A model generated the notes under the pieces. The model had not been told where the DNA came from and did no database searches. It was given only the letters and a program-made list of their open reading frames with translations. DNA of 60,788 nt, taken from contig CAMCYI010000021.1 in assembly GCA_945883845.1 (NCBI GenBank), positions 1 to 60,788 of the forward strand. Reading direction: 5' to 3'. The position numbers and the translations under genes were made by a program. The DNA is from Bacteriovorax stolpii. GTDB taxonomy: Bacteria > Bdellovibrionota > Bacteriovoracia > Bacteriovoracales > Bacteriovoracaceae. Below, piece after piece: positions 33,420-43,338 of the stretch; the stretch's first letter is position 1; each line of letters opens with the position of its first letter.

Positions 33420-34354
33420 AATACATCTTGTTACTTCTCTTACTCGTATCCTCTATTTCAGCTTACGCAATAAAAGATTGCGATTATACGTTGACCTTGA
33501 ACAATGCCACCATTCAGGTAACAGATATTGACCAGGTGATACAAAGAGAAATCACAGCGAATCATAATAAGGGCGGCAATGGGGGCCGTGATTGCATGAC
33601 ATATCGGGTGTATTTCGGCAAAGGTCTGGCAAATTCATACCAACGCAAAGCTTACTCTCCCACCAATAGAACCATGAACTATAACCTTCATCGTCTGGTG
33701 AACATGGCAGGGATCTTAAAAGAGCAGGCAGATGCCTTGAGTGCAAGTGAGTACCTTGAAGGATCCGCTCCTCAAAACGACACAAATTATCAAAGTAGCT
33801 TCTTTGTTTCCGTTCCAGATATCGCAGAACAAAACTTCGCACAAAGTGGGACTTACACCGATACAGTTCAGGTTTCACTCTATGGTTATGTCGATCCTTC
33901 AAGAGGTTTTGTCTTTGAGGACTCTGTCAGTCTGACACTTCTTTTTATCATCCCTAAAAAAATTCTGATCAGTCTGATTGATGAAGGTGGGGTATTTGAT
34001 GAAAATGCAACGACCAAAGTTTTAGATTTCGGTTTCATGAGTCAGTTTCAGGAACAGGGAGTGGATCTTCGGATCGTTTCCAATACTCCCTACCAGGTGA
34101 AAGCATCTTCCGCGAATAACGGGAATCTCAAGCATGCGTCTCAGAACTCACTGGTGAATTATACTCTCAAGGTGAATGGTTCAGCTGTTTCTCTCACGAG
34201 TTCAAGTGGAATTCCTTCGACAGTCGGTTCAGGAATAGAAACGTCAACTGCCGGGGATCGGTTCAACCTGCGATTCCAGATTTTATCGAATATCAATACT
34301 CTTCCTGCAGGACTCTATCAGGACCAGATTACACTCACTGCTATCGCAAACTGA
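33416..34354 (+). CDS. Two-domain tip adhesin-like subunit, spore coat U type
   Basis: 312 residues with a signal peptide (SSISAYA). The N-terminal domain has a Cys pair (DCDYTL and GRDCMTYRVYFG), absent from the shaft pilins. The C-terminal domain is a spore-coat-U-type pilin domain ending LPAGLYQDQITLTAIAN. This two-domain design at the end of the cluster is that of CsuE-type tip adhesins. It overlaps the usher stop (ATGA). It ends four bases before the stop of the convergent MBL gene. Confidence 0.85.
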   Translation: MKYILLLLLLVSSISAYAIKDCDYTLTLNNATIQVTDIDQVIQREITANHNKGGNGGRDCMTYRVYFGKGLANSYQRKAYSPTNRTMNYNLHRLVNMAGILKEQADALSASEYLEGSAPQNDTNYQSSFFVSVPDIAEQNFAQSGTYTDTVQVSLYGYVDPSRGFVFEDSVSLTLLFIIPKKILISLIDEGGVFDENATTKVLDFGFMSQFQEQGVDLRIVSNTPYQVKASSANNGNLKHASQNSLVNYTLKVNGSAVSLTSSSGIPSTVGSGIETSTAGDRFNLRFQILSNINTLPAGLYQDQITLTAIAN

Positions 34355-34358
34355 TTAA

Positions 34359-35375
34359 TTAAAAGATGAAAGACTCGCCCTGCTCTGGAACTGTGAATTG
34401 TGCAGCATCGATTTTGTTTTTTTTCATACTTTCTTTAAGCGCAGATTCAGGTTCATTCACACCTTCATCTGAAAGATGAAACGTACCAAAGTGCATACCG
34501 AAACTCTTCGCCGCCCCCAGATCCAGATGTGCCTGGACGGCTTCCGCAGGGTTCATATGATGAAATTTCATGAACCAGCGGGGTTCGTACGAGCCTATGG
34601 GTAGCAAGGCAGCGTCGGGCGCGCCTAAACGGGATTTTACGTCGAGAAAATGTCCGCCGTAGCCGGTGTCTCCGCCAAAAAAGATCTTAAGCTGTGGCGT
34701 CTGAATCATGTAGCATCCCCAGAGAGCTTCATTCTTGTCCCAGAGGGTACGGCTGGACCAGTGCTCAGATGGAGTGAGAGTAATCCTATTCTCCCGCACT
34801 TTAATATCCTGCCACCAGTCGATTTCATGCACGTTCCGAATTCCTTCTGATTTCAGCAGAGCTGCATTTCCCAGTGGCACAATGACTAATGGATGAAACT
34901 TTCCATCGATTATCTTCAGGGTCTCAAGATCCATGTGATCGTAGTGGTTATGGGAAACGATGATGACATCAATCGGAGGAAGGTCATCGAGTGTAATGCC
35001 CGGAACACGGATACGTTTTGGTCCCATAAAACGGAAGGGACTTACTCTTTCGGAATAGACAGGATCAGTGAGAATTGTCAGTCCAGGAAGCTGGAGAAGA
35101 AAAGTGGCATGATTGATGAACGTCACAACACCTTTGCTGTTTTCAGCAAGAGGCGTGAGCTTGAAGTTTTTGTTCTCAATAACTTCAGGCCACTCTGCGG
35201 GAGTCGCATTCCACTTCCACTTCAGCACTTCCAGAAACCCTTGAAGGTGATCCCCTTTCGGGTTATGAAAAAGCTTACCGTCATAATGGTCTGAAAGTGG
35301 ATAGTCAGAGCTGGTAGCACTCAGTGAGACCACCATTCCAAGCATGAAGATTAAGGAGAGAAACTTTGCTCTCAT
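34359..35375 (-). CDS. Exported MBL-fold hydrolase (NAPE-PLD/UlaG-like)
   Basis: About 338 residues. A hydrophobic N-terminal signal (FLSLIFMLGMVVSLSATS) precedes a metallo-beta-lactamase domain with SHNHYDHMD (HxHxDH) near residue 138, NHATFLLQLPGLTILTDPVYSERVSPF before it, and GGDTGYGGHF and MHFGTF after it. This set is that of the N-acylphosphatidylethanolamine phospholipase D-like group, so a phospholipid or other phosphodiester is a likely substrate. Two adjacent ATGs (35378 and 35375) could start it, and neither has a clear ribosome site. It follows clpB by a few bases, probably in one transcript. Confidence 0.85.
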   Translation of the reverse strand: MRAKFLSLIFMLGMVVSLSATSSDYPLSDHYDGKLFHNPKGDHLQGFLEVLKWKWNATPAEWPEVIENKNFKLTPLAENSKGVVTFINHATFLLQLPGLTILTDPVYSERVSPFRFMGPKRIRVPGITLDDLPPIDVIIVSHNHYDHMDLETLKIIDGKFHPLVIVPLGNAALLKSEGIRNVHEIDWWQDIKVRENRITLTPSEHWSSRTLWDKNEALWGCYMIQTPQLKIFFGGDTGYGGHFLDVKSRLGAPDAALLPIGSYEPRWFMKFHHMNPAEAVQAHLDLGAAKSFGMHFGTFHLSDEGVNEPESALKESMKKNKIDAAQFTVPEQGESFIF

Positions 35376-35381
35376 CATTTT

Positions 35382-37772
35382 TTAGTGAAGAGAAACAGTT
35401 TTACCATCGACAACACTTTCAATCAGCATCTCATGTCCGTTCCAGCTCATGAAAAGTTCTCCTTCCTTGAGATTGCCTTCGAGAATTTTCTTAGAAAGCG
35501 GACGAGTGACAAGTTTCTGGAAAACACTGTTCAAGGGACGAGCACCATACTGATGATCGAATCCCTGCTCTTCCAGAGTGGCATAGGCCTTATCGCCGAG
35601 CTTGAGCTGCACTTTCTTGCTCTTCAACCTTTCGTTTAAGAGCTTCAGTTGTTTATCAATAAGCTCTTTCATGATGCTCTTATCGAGAGCATTAAATGTG
35701 AGGACGGCATCCATACGTCCGAGGACTTCAGGCTTAAAGTCCTCTTTCGGATTTTTCGAGTTCGATGTCATCATCACAATCGTATTTTTGAAATTGATCG
35801 TGCGGCCTTTGTTATCTGTCAGGCGTCCGTCGTCGAGAATCTGCAGAAGGATATCCGCAAAATCCGGATGGGCCTTTTCAATTTCATCGAAAAGAACCAC
35901 ACAGTAAGGCTTTCTTCTTACAGCTTCAGTGAGAACTCCACCCTCTTCGTATCCAACGTAACCCGCAGGAGCACCAATCAGTTTTGCAACCGAGTGCTTC
36001 TCTGAAAACTCTGAAAGGTCAAAGCGCACGATATTTTCTTCGTTGTCGAAAAGATACTGTGTAAGGGCCTTCGCTGTTTCCGTTTTACCGACACCGGTAG
36101 GTCCCAATAAGAGAAACGATCCGAGCGGACGCGTTTCATCAGAAAGGCCCGCATAACTCGCGATCAAGGTCTCTGCGATTTCATGGGTCGCTTCATGTTG
36201 TCCGAAAACCCGTTTATTGAGAAAGTCTTCAATATTGAGAATTGAATCCTGCTTCGATTTGAGAATTTTTTCCAACGGAATCCCTGTCTGACGTGAGATC
36301 ACACTGGCTATGTGTTTCTTACTGAGAACCCATTCCTCGGTGTGCCCGCTCAGCTCTTTTTCCGTCTGTGGAATAAGCATGTACTTAATTTTGGAGGCTT
36401 CTTCATAATTCTGATTTCTCTCAGCCGTATCAAGTTCAAATCTCAGACGGTCAATGCGGTTTTTAATCTCCGCCACTTTCTTAAGTGACGTGACTTCTTT
36501 TTCCCACGCAGCTTTCTCTTCCGCGAATCTTGTTTCAAGACCTGCAATTTCTTTTTTTAGTTCCTGATTATCTTTTTCCATCTGAGCGTAGATTTTTTTC
36601 GAACGCAATTCTGCTTCAAGCTCAACAAGTTTCGCCGGCATCGCTTCCGCAGAGAGTTTCAGAGCACTGGAAGATTCATCCAGAAGATCAATCGCCTTAT
36701 CAGGCAGATTTTTATCCGTGATGTACTGGTCAGATAAAAAGACCGCTGAATAAACCGCTTCATCAGAAATCTTAATCCCATGATGGGCCTCAAGCTTCGT
36801 CCGCACACCCATGAGAATTTCTACAGAGTCTTCCTTCGTCGGTTCATTCACAGGCACTGAACGGAACCTTCTTTCTAGGGCCGGATCATTAAGAATATAT
36901 TTCTGGTACTCGTCCCCGGTAGTGGCCCCGATGCAATGGAGCTCACCCCGGGCGAGGGCGGGCTTCAGAAGGTTGGCAGCATCCATCGCCCCGTCTGTCC
37001 TTCCCGCACCGACCAGCTGGTGGATCTCGTCAATGAATAGAATCACCTCGCCGGCCTTGGATTTCACAAATTTCAAAAGATTCTGGATGCGCTCTTCGAA
37101 ATCACCGCGGTACTTTGTTCCCGCCATGAGCGAGCCCATCTCCAGAGAATAAACTGTTTTATTTTTGAGAACGTCCGGAACATTTCCTTTTACGATTTGC
37201 TCGGCCAGTCCTTCAACGATTGCTGTTTTTCCAACTCCAGCCGGGCCCACGAGAACTGGATTGTTTTTGGCCCTTCTGCCCAATATTTCAACGACGGCAC
37301 GGATTTCTTTTGTGCGACCGATGACAGGGTCGAGCTTCCCACTGGCAGCCAGCTCATTGAGGTTAATGAGAAACGTGGGTACCTCCTGGTCTTCCGCCGG
37401 ATCAGCGAATTTCGCATAATCAAGTTTTAAACTCGGGAAGATAGTAGGAAGATTTTTTAAAAGATGACGTTCAGAAATTTCGCCTTTCCCTTGTTGGGCG
37501 GCCTCACTTCCAGCGAGGGTGATCCATTCATTGAACTGAGCAGACGAACGAAGGTTCTCGATGGTCATTTTACCGGTCGTCCGCGGAAGTTTATCCACGA
37601 GTCCTTCAATCTCTTTGAGATTGTCCTTCATCGCCTTCGAGGCATAGGAAGATTTGTTCATCACGAGCCCAAGCAAAAGATGCTCAGGTGCAAGTTCTGT
37701 GTTTTTTCTTTTGAGCGCATCTGATTGCGCGATATCTAGTGAGCCCAAGACAACTTCATCAAACTTATTCAT
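35382..37772 (-). CDS. ClpB-type AAA+ disaggregase/unfoldase
   Basis: 796 residues. Order: Clp-N repeats (LAPEHLLLGLV), first AAA+ module with GPAGVGKT and ILFIDEIH, a middle coiled coil of roughly 110-130 residues (ELEAELRSKKIYAQMEKDNQELKKEIAGLETRF), second AAA+ module with GPTGVGKT and VVLFDEIEKAHPDF, and the YGARPLNSVFQ sensor-2 region. The middle coiled coil points to ClpB rather than ClpA. The protein is about 60 residues shorter than typical ClpB and its middle domain looks shortened. No ClpP-docking IGF/IGL loop is obvious. GGGGG lies 4 bases upstream of the ATG. Confidence 0.88.
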   Translation of the reverse strand: MNKFDEVVLGSLDIAQSDALKRKNTELAPEHLLLGLVMNKSSYASKAMKDNLKEIEGLVDKLPRTTGKMTIENLRSSAQFNEWITLAGSEAAQQGKGEISERHLLKNLPTIFPSLKLDYAKFADPAEDQEVPTFLINLNELAASGKLDPVIGRTKEIRAVVEILGRRAKNNPVLVGPAGVGKTAIVEGLAEQIVKGNVPDVLKNKTVYSLEMGSLMAGTKYRGDFEERIQNLLKFVKSKAGEVILFIDEIHQLVGAGRTDGAMDAANLLKPALARGELHCIGATTGDEYQKYILNDPALERRFRSVPVNEPTKEDSVEILMGVRTKLEAHHGIKISDEAVYSAVFLSDQYITDKNLPDKAIDLLDESSSALKLSAEAMPAKLVELEAELRSKKIYAQMEKDNQELKKEIAGLETRFAEEKAAWEKEVTSLKKVAEIKNRIDRLRFELDTAERNQNYEEASKIKYMLIPQTEKELSGHTEEWVLSKKHIASVISRQTGIPLEKILKSKQDSILNIEDFLNKRVFGQHEATHEIAETLIASYAGLSDETRPLGSFLLLGPTGVGKTETAKALTQYLFDNEENIVRFDLSEFSEKHSVAKLIGAPAGYVGYEEGGVLTEAVRRKPYCVVLFDEIEKAHPDFADILLQILDDGRLTDNKGRTINFKNTIVMMTSNSKNPKEDFKPEVLGRMDAVLTFNALDKSIMKELIDKQLKLLNERLKSKKVQLKLGDKAYATLEEQGFDHQYGARPLNSVFQKLVTRPLSKKILEGNLKEGELFMSWNGHEMLIESVVDGKTVSLH

Positions 37773-37887
37773 AAAACCCCCAGCTCGAGACGAGATTATT
37801 TATTATCTCTTACAGATCAAGATGGGCGTGAATGTCATCGAGTCAAGGCGGGCCAAATTAATTAATTTACCTGAGTAATGGAGAGAG

Positions 37888-38895
37888 TTATTTGAGGAGT
37901 TTGACTCGTTTCATTTTATCCAGGTCTTTCTCCAGTTCGGTCAGAACTGGCTCACCTGCAAGGATCTGGCCCAGAACTTTTTGCTCTGACTTACTGTAGG
38001 GACGCTTCATGATCTGATAATGCTCGAGTTTATTCTCATGACAGACTTCCCAGTCGTAGCTGAACTTAGATTCGGGCAGAACACGAACGAGTCTCTCTTT
38101 CGGATTTTCATTTTCTTTTTTCTTCGCGTAAGCATGCACTGTGACAGGCAAAAGTCTGCGATCTTTCTTCGCCATCTGAGTCAGCCTCTCAACGTCTGCG
38201 GGCAATTTGACGTAGACAAACTGATGACACCAATCGGCTTCACTTCCCTTCATGGGACAAGCCGAATTGTTCGGACAGGGATAGCGCACATGAAAACCAT
38301 CTTCGATCAGGGCATCCCGGATCTTTAACATCTCCGGAAAAAAACCTTTCGTTCCGGGCTCTATGAAAAGAATGTAGTCCGGATTTATTTTCTGAATGTA
38401 CCTGTACGTATCCTCTGCACCCATCTCATTTGCAGAGTGCCCAAAAAGTAAAAACTTTGAATTTGATCCCGGCGACGGAGTGCTTTGCTTCATCTGAGTT
38501 CCGGAAAAAAGACCGTTCCAAATCTTCAACCCCTGCTCACGCATCAGCCGTGACGTCTCAACCTGATGGATGGTGCCCTTGTACTCACTTCCGGCCCATT
38601 CTCTAAAAGCAATACTCATTGTTCCCGGACCTGCACCCAGATCAATCAGGTCACTCGATCTTATCCCGTTGATGAAATCCTGTGGTAACCACTTCAAGAC
38701 TGCTTCAAACTTCGGAATGTTAGTGGTGAGAAAGAACGCAACGTAAGCGGAAACAAGACGCGGTTCTTCGAGATAATCATTTATCTTTCCACGCTCTCGG
38801 GTAAATTTAAGAGAGATCTCCTCAATCGCCTTGAGGAGATCATGCTCGCTTTTGAATTCGTGTAAAAGATAAGGAACGAGTCTTGCCAGGTCCAT
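37888..38895 (-). CDS. Rsm22-like methyltransferase
   Basis: 335 residues. The SAM-binding motif is LIDLGAGPGTMSIAF near residue 86. The later Cys-rich set RYPCPNNSACPMKGSEADWCHQ is the hallmark of the Rsm22 family, known from mitochondrial ribosome assembly and suspected to carry an iron-sulfur or zinc site. A role in rRNA modification or small-subunit assembly is inferred from the family. Its ATG follows directly on the stop (TAG|ATG) of the small secreted-protein gene upstream. Confidence 0.85.
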   Translation of the reverse strand: MDLARLVPYLLHEFKSEHDLLKAIEEISLKFTRERGKINDYLEEPRLVSAYVAFFLTTNIPKFEAVLKWLPQDFINGIRSSDLIDLGAGPGTMSIAFREWAGSEYKGTIHQVETSRLMREQGLKIWNGLFSGTQMKQSTPSPGSNSKFLLFGHSANEMGAEDTYRYIQKINPDYILFIEPGTKGFFPEMLKIRDALIEDGFHVRYPCPNNSACPMKGSEADWCHQFVYVKLPADVERLTQMAKKDRRLLPVTVHAYAKKKENENPKERLVRVLPESKFSYDWEVCHENKLEHYQIMKRPYSKSEQKVLGQILAGEPVLTELEKDLDKMKRVKLLK

Positions 38896-39222
38896 CTATG
38901 AACAGCTGTAGTCCGAGACGATCGTGCTCTGGAGCTCAAGACAATGATTTTTGCGTTTTTTGATACTCTGATTTGTACGAATGTAGAGTTCTTCACATTC
39001 CTGAGGATCAAGGAAGAAAAATGCCTCATCCTGACCTTCACCTACTGTTAGTCCCTGAATGAAACTCTGGCAGTCGAGGATCATGCGATCAGGAATCGTT
39101 TCAGTGAGAAGATTAAAACTGCGGTCCATTCCTGAAACAGCAGACATTTTATGAACTTTGACTTCCAACCCGAATACCAATGTCGTCGTTAGCAGCAGGA
39201 CGAACCCGATTAGATATTTCAT
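38896..39222 (-). CDS. Small secreted protein of unknown function
   Basis: 108 residues from the ATG at 39222, which has CGGAG 5 bases upstream; the longer frame from 39267 would precede the signal peptide MKYLIGFVLLLTTTLVFG. The mature chain has four Cys (LDCQSF, PQECEEL, KNHCLEL, YSCS) that could form two disulfides. No family is recognised. It abuts the Rsm22-like gene without a gap. Confidence 0.65.
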   Translation of the reverse strand: MKYLIGFVLLLTTTLVFGLEVKVHKMSAVSGMDRSFNLLTETIPDRMILDCQSFIQGLTVGEGQDEAFFFLDPQECEELYIRTNQSIKKRKNHCLELQSTIVSDYSCS

Positions 39223-39323
39223 TTTTGCTCCGATAGAAAACCTATCGGAAGTCGGGCCCGTAACCATCAGGCTGATTATGACGCGGCGAAAAAGGGCAAG
39301 AATTGCCTACCCTGAAACAAAGA

Positions 39324-39348
39324 AAGCCCGGGAGAATATCCCGGGCTT
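39324..39348 (-). terminator. Intrinsic terminator of the L,D-transpeptidase gene
   Basis: AAGCCCGGGA (39324-39333) pairs perfectly with TCCCGGGCTT (39339-39348) around GAATA. On the minus strand it is followed by TCTTTGTTTC. Confidence 0.82.
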
Positions 39349-39376
39349 CCTTAAGATCTTATAAGAGAATTCAATA

Positions 39377-40030
39377 CTACTCGTGAACAGTGATCCAAGT
39401 CTGAGCAGCACCAGCAGCGCGGACAAGGCGATTAAAGATCTTCCCATTGTTCGGGTGAACACGAATACAACCATGAGAAAGAGGAACAGTTCCGAGTTTA
39501 GAAATGTTACCTGTTTTATCAGTACCAGTCGTTCCGTGAACTGCGAAACCACCGCGGATAAATACTGCGAATGGCATGTTGCCGTAACCGTTCCAAGATC
39601 CACCAGGGAACTTAGTAGATGAATACTTATCGTAGATACGAAGCGGTTGATCAGGGTGACGATCAAAATTAGGTGTTCCGTGTCCTGGAGAACCAGTTGT
39701 TGCCTTCCATTCGTCACCTACAGCTGTACCATCAACGAAGAGTTGAGCGCGCTGACGTGATTTATCAACAGAGATAAATACTTTACAAGTGCGTTGGTAA
39801 CAACCGCCATCAACTGCCATACCGAAAGCAGAGTTGATGCTGTTGAAGTCAACAACAAGGGCAGATTTGCCCGTAGCTGCTTCGTACTCAGCATCCATTT
39901 TTTCCAACTGCTCATTGATGTCAGCAGCATAAGGATCGAGTTCATCCATAGGATTTGCTTTCTCAATTTTGGCTTGAGCAGCAAGTGAAGCGAAGGCAGC
40001 AAGAAGAACAAAAGCTGTTTTAAATTTCAT
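39377..40030 (-). CDS. L,D-transpeptidase (YkuD domain)
   Basis: 217 residues with a signal peptide (SLAAQA). The YkuD catalytic segment is complete: FAVHGTTG near residue 165 and LSHGCIRVHP near residue 187 with the nucleophilic Cys. The early domain contains CKVFISVDKSRQRAQLFVDG, the usual LDT opening. Such enzymes make 3-3 crosslinks in peptidoglycan or attach other amines, and in known predatory bacteria they remodel the prey wall. It is transcribed alone with its own terminator. The predatory role is inference. Confidence 0.93.
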   Translation of the reverse strand: MKFKTAFVLLAAFASLAAQAKIEKANPMDELDPYAADINEQLEKMDAEYEAATGKSALVVDFNSINSAFGMAVDGGCYQRTCKVFISVDKSRQRAQLFVDGTAVGDEWKATTGSPGHGTPNFDRHPDQPLRIYDKYSSTKFPGGSWNGYGNMPFAVFIRGGFAVHGTTGTDKTGNISKLGTVPLSHGCIRVHPNNGKIFNRLVRAAGAAQTWITVHE

Positions 40031-40172
40031 AACGTCTCCTCAAAAGTTTTAGTGGTGGGAGAACGATAACGCAGCGCAAAACTATTTACTGTTAAAATCC
40101 TCGTCGGGTGTAAACTTTATAGGCATCCCATCCTAAGCACAGGAATTTAAGGTGTTTTTGGGACAAAGAAGA

Positions 40173-40192
40173 GGGCCCCCAGAAGGAGGCCC
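40173..40192 (-). terminator. Intrinsic terminator of the tetR-tolC-RND operon
   Basis: On the minus strand GGGCCTCC pairs with GGGGGCCC (one G-T pair) around TTCT, followed by TCTTCTTTG, just downstream of the RND gene stop. Confidence 0.75.
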
Positions 40193-40202
40193 GCAATAAA
40201 TC

Positions 40203-43200
40203 CTAAACTGAAACTCCAAATAATCTTCTCATCAAACCCAGACTCCAGGCCCTGAATCTTTCGAGATAAGAGTACGCTGCCGGAACAACAATCAGAGAGA
40301 GAAGTGTAGAACTAAATGCCCCTCCAATCACGGCGATACCAAGACCTGTTCTCTGAGCGGAAGCTTCGTTCAAACCAATCGCAATCGGTAACATCCCTGC
40401 AATGAGAGCGAAAGATGTCATGAGAATCGGACGAAGACGCGTCTTCGATGCTTCAGTTACAGCTTCCACGAGAGGCATTCCTGCCTGCACGCGCTGGTTC
40501 GTTGCATCGACAATCAAAATAGAGTTTTTCGTCGAAACACCAATCAACATAATACAACCGATCATCGAGAAGAGATCGAGGTACGCGCCCATGATCAGGA
40601 GTGCGAAGATTGCACCACTGATCGCAAGTGGAACCACGAGGAGAATCGTGAACGGTGTGATGAACGATTCATAGAGAGAAGCGAGAACGAGATAGATGAA
40701 AAGAATTCCGAGAAACATTGCAATGATCATGTTCTCCATCAGTTCTTTGAAATTCTCTGCCTGACCAGAAAACCGATAACTGATTCCCGGAGGAGTCGGC
40801 ATATCGACACCAAGAAGTTGATGAGTGGCCTCAACCGCACCGCCAAGACCTCTCCCCTTTGCAGCTACGTCACCGTTGATTTCGTAGTAGCGCGTTCGAT
40901 CGACACGATAAATGGTCGACGGACCTGTTGTCTCCACCGGCTTCGCCACATCCTGGAGTCGGATCAAACGATTATTGATGTTGGGAACAAACGTGTTCGA
41001 GAAATTTTTCTGAATATCACGCTGATCTTCTCTGAGGCGAACACGGATGTCATATTCTTCACCTGCACGGCGGAAAACCGCAGGAGTTTTACCTTCCACG
41101 AGAGTTCTTAATTCATCACCGAGAAGATTTGTGGGTACTCCGAGCAACTCAGCTTTGCGACGGTCAGGCACAATTTGGAACTCAGGTTTACCCGGACGGA
41201 ATGTTGTATCTACGTCGTCGAGGTCCTTACTATCTTTCATTTTTGCGTAGGCCTGCTGGACGTACGCTTCAAGTTTGTCGTTATCGTTACCTGTGATCAA
41301 AAGAGTGAACGGACGCTCCCCTCCTCCGACGGCATCAAAGTCTTTCACTTTCGGTTTAGCGAAAGCGAATTGCTTTAACTGAGCGCGGAGATGATCTTTG
41401 AATTTCGGTGTATTCATTCCTTTACGTTCTTTCGGCGGAACAAGGCGAATATACCAGTCAGCTTTTTGTGATTCGGCATCGGCATTACCAACGGTGACAA
41501 GAGAAATCAGAACTTCCTTATTCGACCGAACTACGGCATCAATTTCTTTTGCGACCCGGTTTGTCTCATCCAGGCTCGTTCCCGGCGGCAAATCGATCGC
41601 CATCTGCATTTCGCCGTTATCCTGAGGAGGAAGGAATGTTTTAGGAACATACTTCGCGAGATAGAGACTGAAAATAAATATACCGAGGGCCGTGAGCAAA
41701 GGAATAAAAGGACGTTTCGTACAGACATTCAGAACGTGACCGTAAATTTTTTCCAACCAGTCCTGAAACTTGCTGAAAGCTTTCAGAACCCTTCCGAACG
41801 TTCTTCCCCAGAGTGAATGATCAACTGCATGAGGATCGTGAGGAGCGCCGGCAAAATACGTCGACATCATCGGCGCAATTGTTAAGGCATCATAAGTAGA
41901 AATCAACATGATGAAACAAACTGTGAGTCCGAACTCTTTGAAGAACTGACCGACGACACCGGAGAGGAAGGCAATAGGACCAAAAACCGCCATGATCGTC
42001 ATCGCCGTTGCAATAACAGCGAGGGAAACTTCTTTTGTTCCTTCAAGCGAGGCGGTTTTTGGATCCTTCCCCATCTCAACGTGACGATAAATATTTTCCC
42101 GCACCACAATCGCATCATCGATCAAAAGACCGATGGAGAGCGAGAGTGCCAGAAGGGTCATGATGTTGATCGAAAAGCCAAAGGCCGAGACAAGAACAAG
42201 CGCACCAATGAGCGAGTTCGGAATCGCAAGACCGGTAATGATGGTTGAACGGATAGAACCGAGGAAAAAGAGAACAACTATAATCGTCAGCACAATCCCG
42301 AAACCAATCGATTCGTACACGTCAAATACGTTATCATCAATCTGCTTTGAACCATCACGCACGAGAGTGAGTTTTGGAGCACCAGCATTTTTCGAAATCT
42401 CAGTGTTGATCGCCTCGATGCGCTTCTTCACCATCTTCGCCACTTCAATCGTGTTCGCACCGGACTGGCGGTAAATCTGAAGAACCAGAGTCTTTGTTCC
42501 GTTCACATACCCGATAGACTTTTCGTCTTCAAGGTTCTCAGTGACAGTACCAACATTGGCCACCGTCACAGGAACTTCGTTACCAAGAAAGTTTACAAGA
42601 GTGTTTTCAATTTCTTTAACGTTGGCAAATTCACCTGTCGTACGGAAGACAGTTTCTTTACCCCCTGCTTGATCAACGGAACCTGCCGGGACGTTGGCAC
42701 CTGCAAGACCGAGACGCTGGGCCACCATCGTAGCAGAAAGCTCACGCTGACGAAGTTTCTCGCGATCAAGCTCCACGTGAATCTCACGTTTGCGTCCGCC
42801 GAAAATCTCAACGAGACCAACGTTGTTGACCTGTTCGAACTTCGGCTTAACAATAAGATCCGCGAGATCATAGAGCTCAGCTTCGGGAAGATCCGCTGTC
42901 ACAGACACTGCCAGGATCGGAAGATCGGACGGATCAACGCGGCGGATGACCGACTCCTTGATGTCGTCCGGAAGATCAGCCTTCGCCGAGGCAACTTTGT
43001 CCCTCACCTGCTGTTCAGCGTACTTTACATCAGTTTCCAGTACAAATTCGGCCACAACAATTGAAACGTTTTCTTTGTTGATGGATTTGAGAGACTTCAA
43101 ACCAGTCAGTGTTGAAAGTTTTTCTTCAATGACTCGTGAAACGAGGGTCTCCACTTCTTTCGGGGCCGCACCTGGATAGACCGTGTTCACCGTTACAATG

Positions 43201-43328
43201 GGGAACGTCACATCAGGGAAAAGGTTAACGGGTAATTTTTTAAGTGACATCAATCCGGTTGCGATCATCACGATCACAGTACAGACGATGAACACAGGTC
43301 GCTTAATGGAAAGTTCCGCGAGATTCAT
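40203..43328 (-). CDS. RND-family efflux transporter (AcrB/HAE1-like)
   Basis: 1041 residues from the ATG at 43328, which has AAGGAG 6 bases upstream; the long upstream extension of the frame overlaps tolC and is not real. It has the RND start MNLAELSIKRPVFI, the proton-relay Asp pair in GLLIDDAIVVREN (TM4), two large periplasmic loops and twelve spans. The conserved VPLAISGAIFALLIMGAYLDLFSMIGCIMLIG lies in the second half. Such pumps export toxic compounds from the inner membrane or periplasm, using TolC and an adaptor. No adaptor gene is present in the operon. Confidence 0.93.
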   Translation of the reverse strand: MNLAELSIKRPVFIVCTVIVMIATGLMSLKKLPVNLFPDVTFPIVTVNTVYPGAAPKEVETLVSRVIEEKLSTLTGLKSLKSINKENVSIVVAEFVLETDVKYAEQQVRDKVASAKADLPDDIKESVIRRVDPSDLPILAVSVTADLPEAELYDLADLIVKPKFEQVNNVGLVEIFGGRKREIHVELDREKLRQRELSATMVAQRLGLAGANVPAGSVDQAGGKETVFRTTGEFANVKEIENTLVNFLGNEVPVTVANVGTVTENLEDEKSIGYVNGTKTLVLQIYRQSGANTIEVAKMVKKRIEAINTEISKNAGAPKLTLVRDGSKQIDDNVFDVYESIGFGIVLTIIVVLFFLGSIRSTIITGLAIPNSLIGALVLVSAFGFSINIMTLLALSLSIGLLIDDAIVVRENIYRHVEMGKDPKTASLEGTKEVSLAVIATAMTIMAVFGPIAFLSGVVGQFFKEFGLTVCFIMLISTYDALTIAPMMSTYFAGAPHDPHAVDHSLWGRTFGRVLKAFSKFQDWLEKIYGHVLNVCTKRPFIPLLTALGIFIFSLYLAKYVPKTFLPPQDNGEMQMAIDLPPGTSLDETNRVAKEIDAVVRSNKEVLISLVTVGNADAESQKADWYIRLVPPKERKGMNTPKFKDHLRAQLKQFAFAKPKVKDFDAVGGGERPFTLLITGNDNDKLEAYVQQAYAKMKDSKDLDDVDTTFRPGKPEFQIVPDRRKAELLGVPTNLLGDELRTLVEGKTPAVFRRAGEEYDIRVRLREDQRDIQKNFSNTFVPNINNRLIRLQDVAKPVETTGPSTIYRVDRTRYYEINGDVAAKGRGLGGAVEATHQLLGVDMPTPPGISYRFSGQAENFKELMENMIIAMFLGILFIYLVLASLYESFITPFTILLVVPLAISGAIFALLIMGAYLDLFSMIGCIMLIGVSTKNSILIVDATNQRVQAGMPLVEAVTEASKTRLRPILMTSFALIAGMLPIAIGLNEASAQRTGLGIAVIGGAFSSTLLSLIVVPAAYSYLERFRAWSLGLMRRLFGVSV

Positions 43329-43338
43329 CGGCGGCTCC

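Noticed and set aside
40048..40068. Plus-strand AAAG...AACGATAA resembling a sigma-28 promoter
   Set aside because: Spacing is off by one and there is no plus-strand gene downstream.
40101..40125. Minus-strand TAAAGTTT upstream of the L,D-transpeptidase
   Set aside because: The -35 is perfect but no -10 of the right form lies 11 bases further.
42133..42474. Plus-strand frames opposite the RND and tolC genes
   Set aside because: Antisense shadows of well-conserved efflux proteins.
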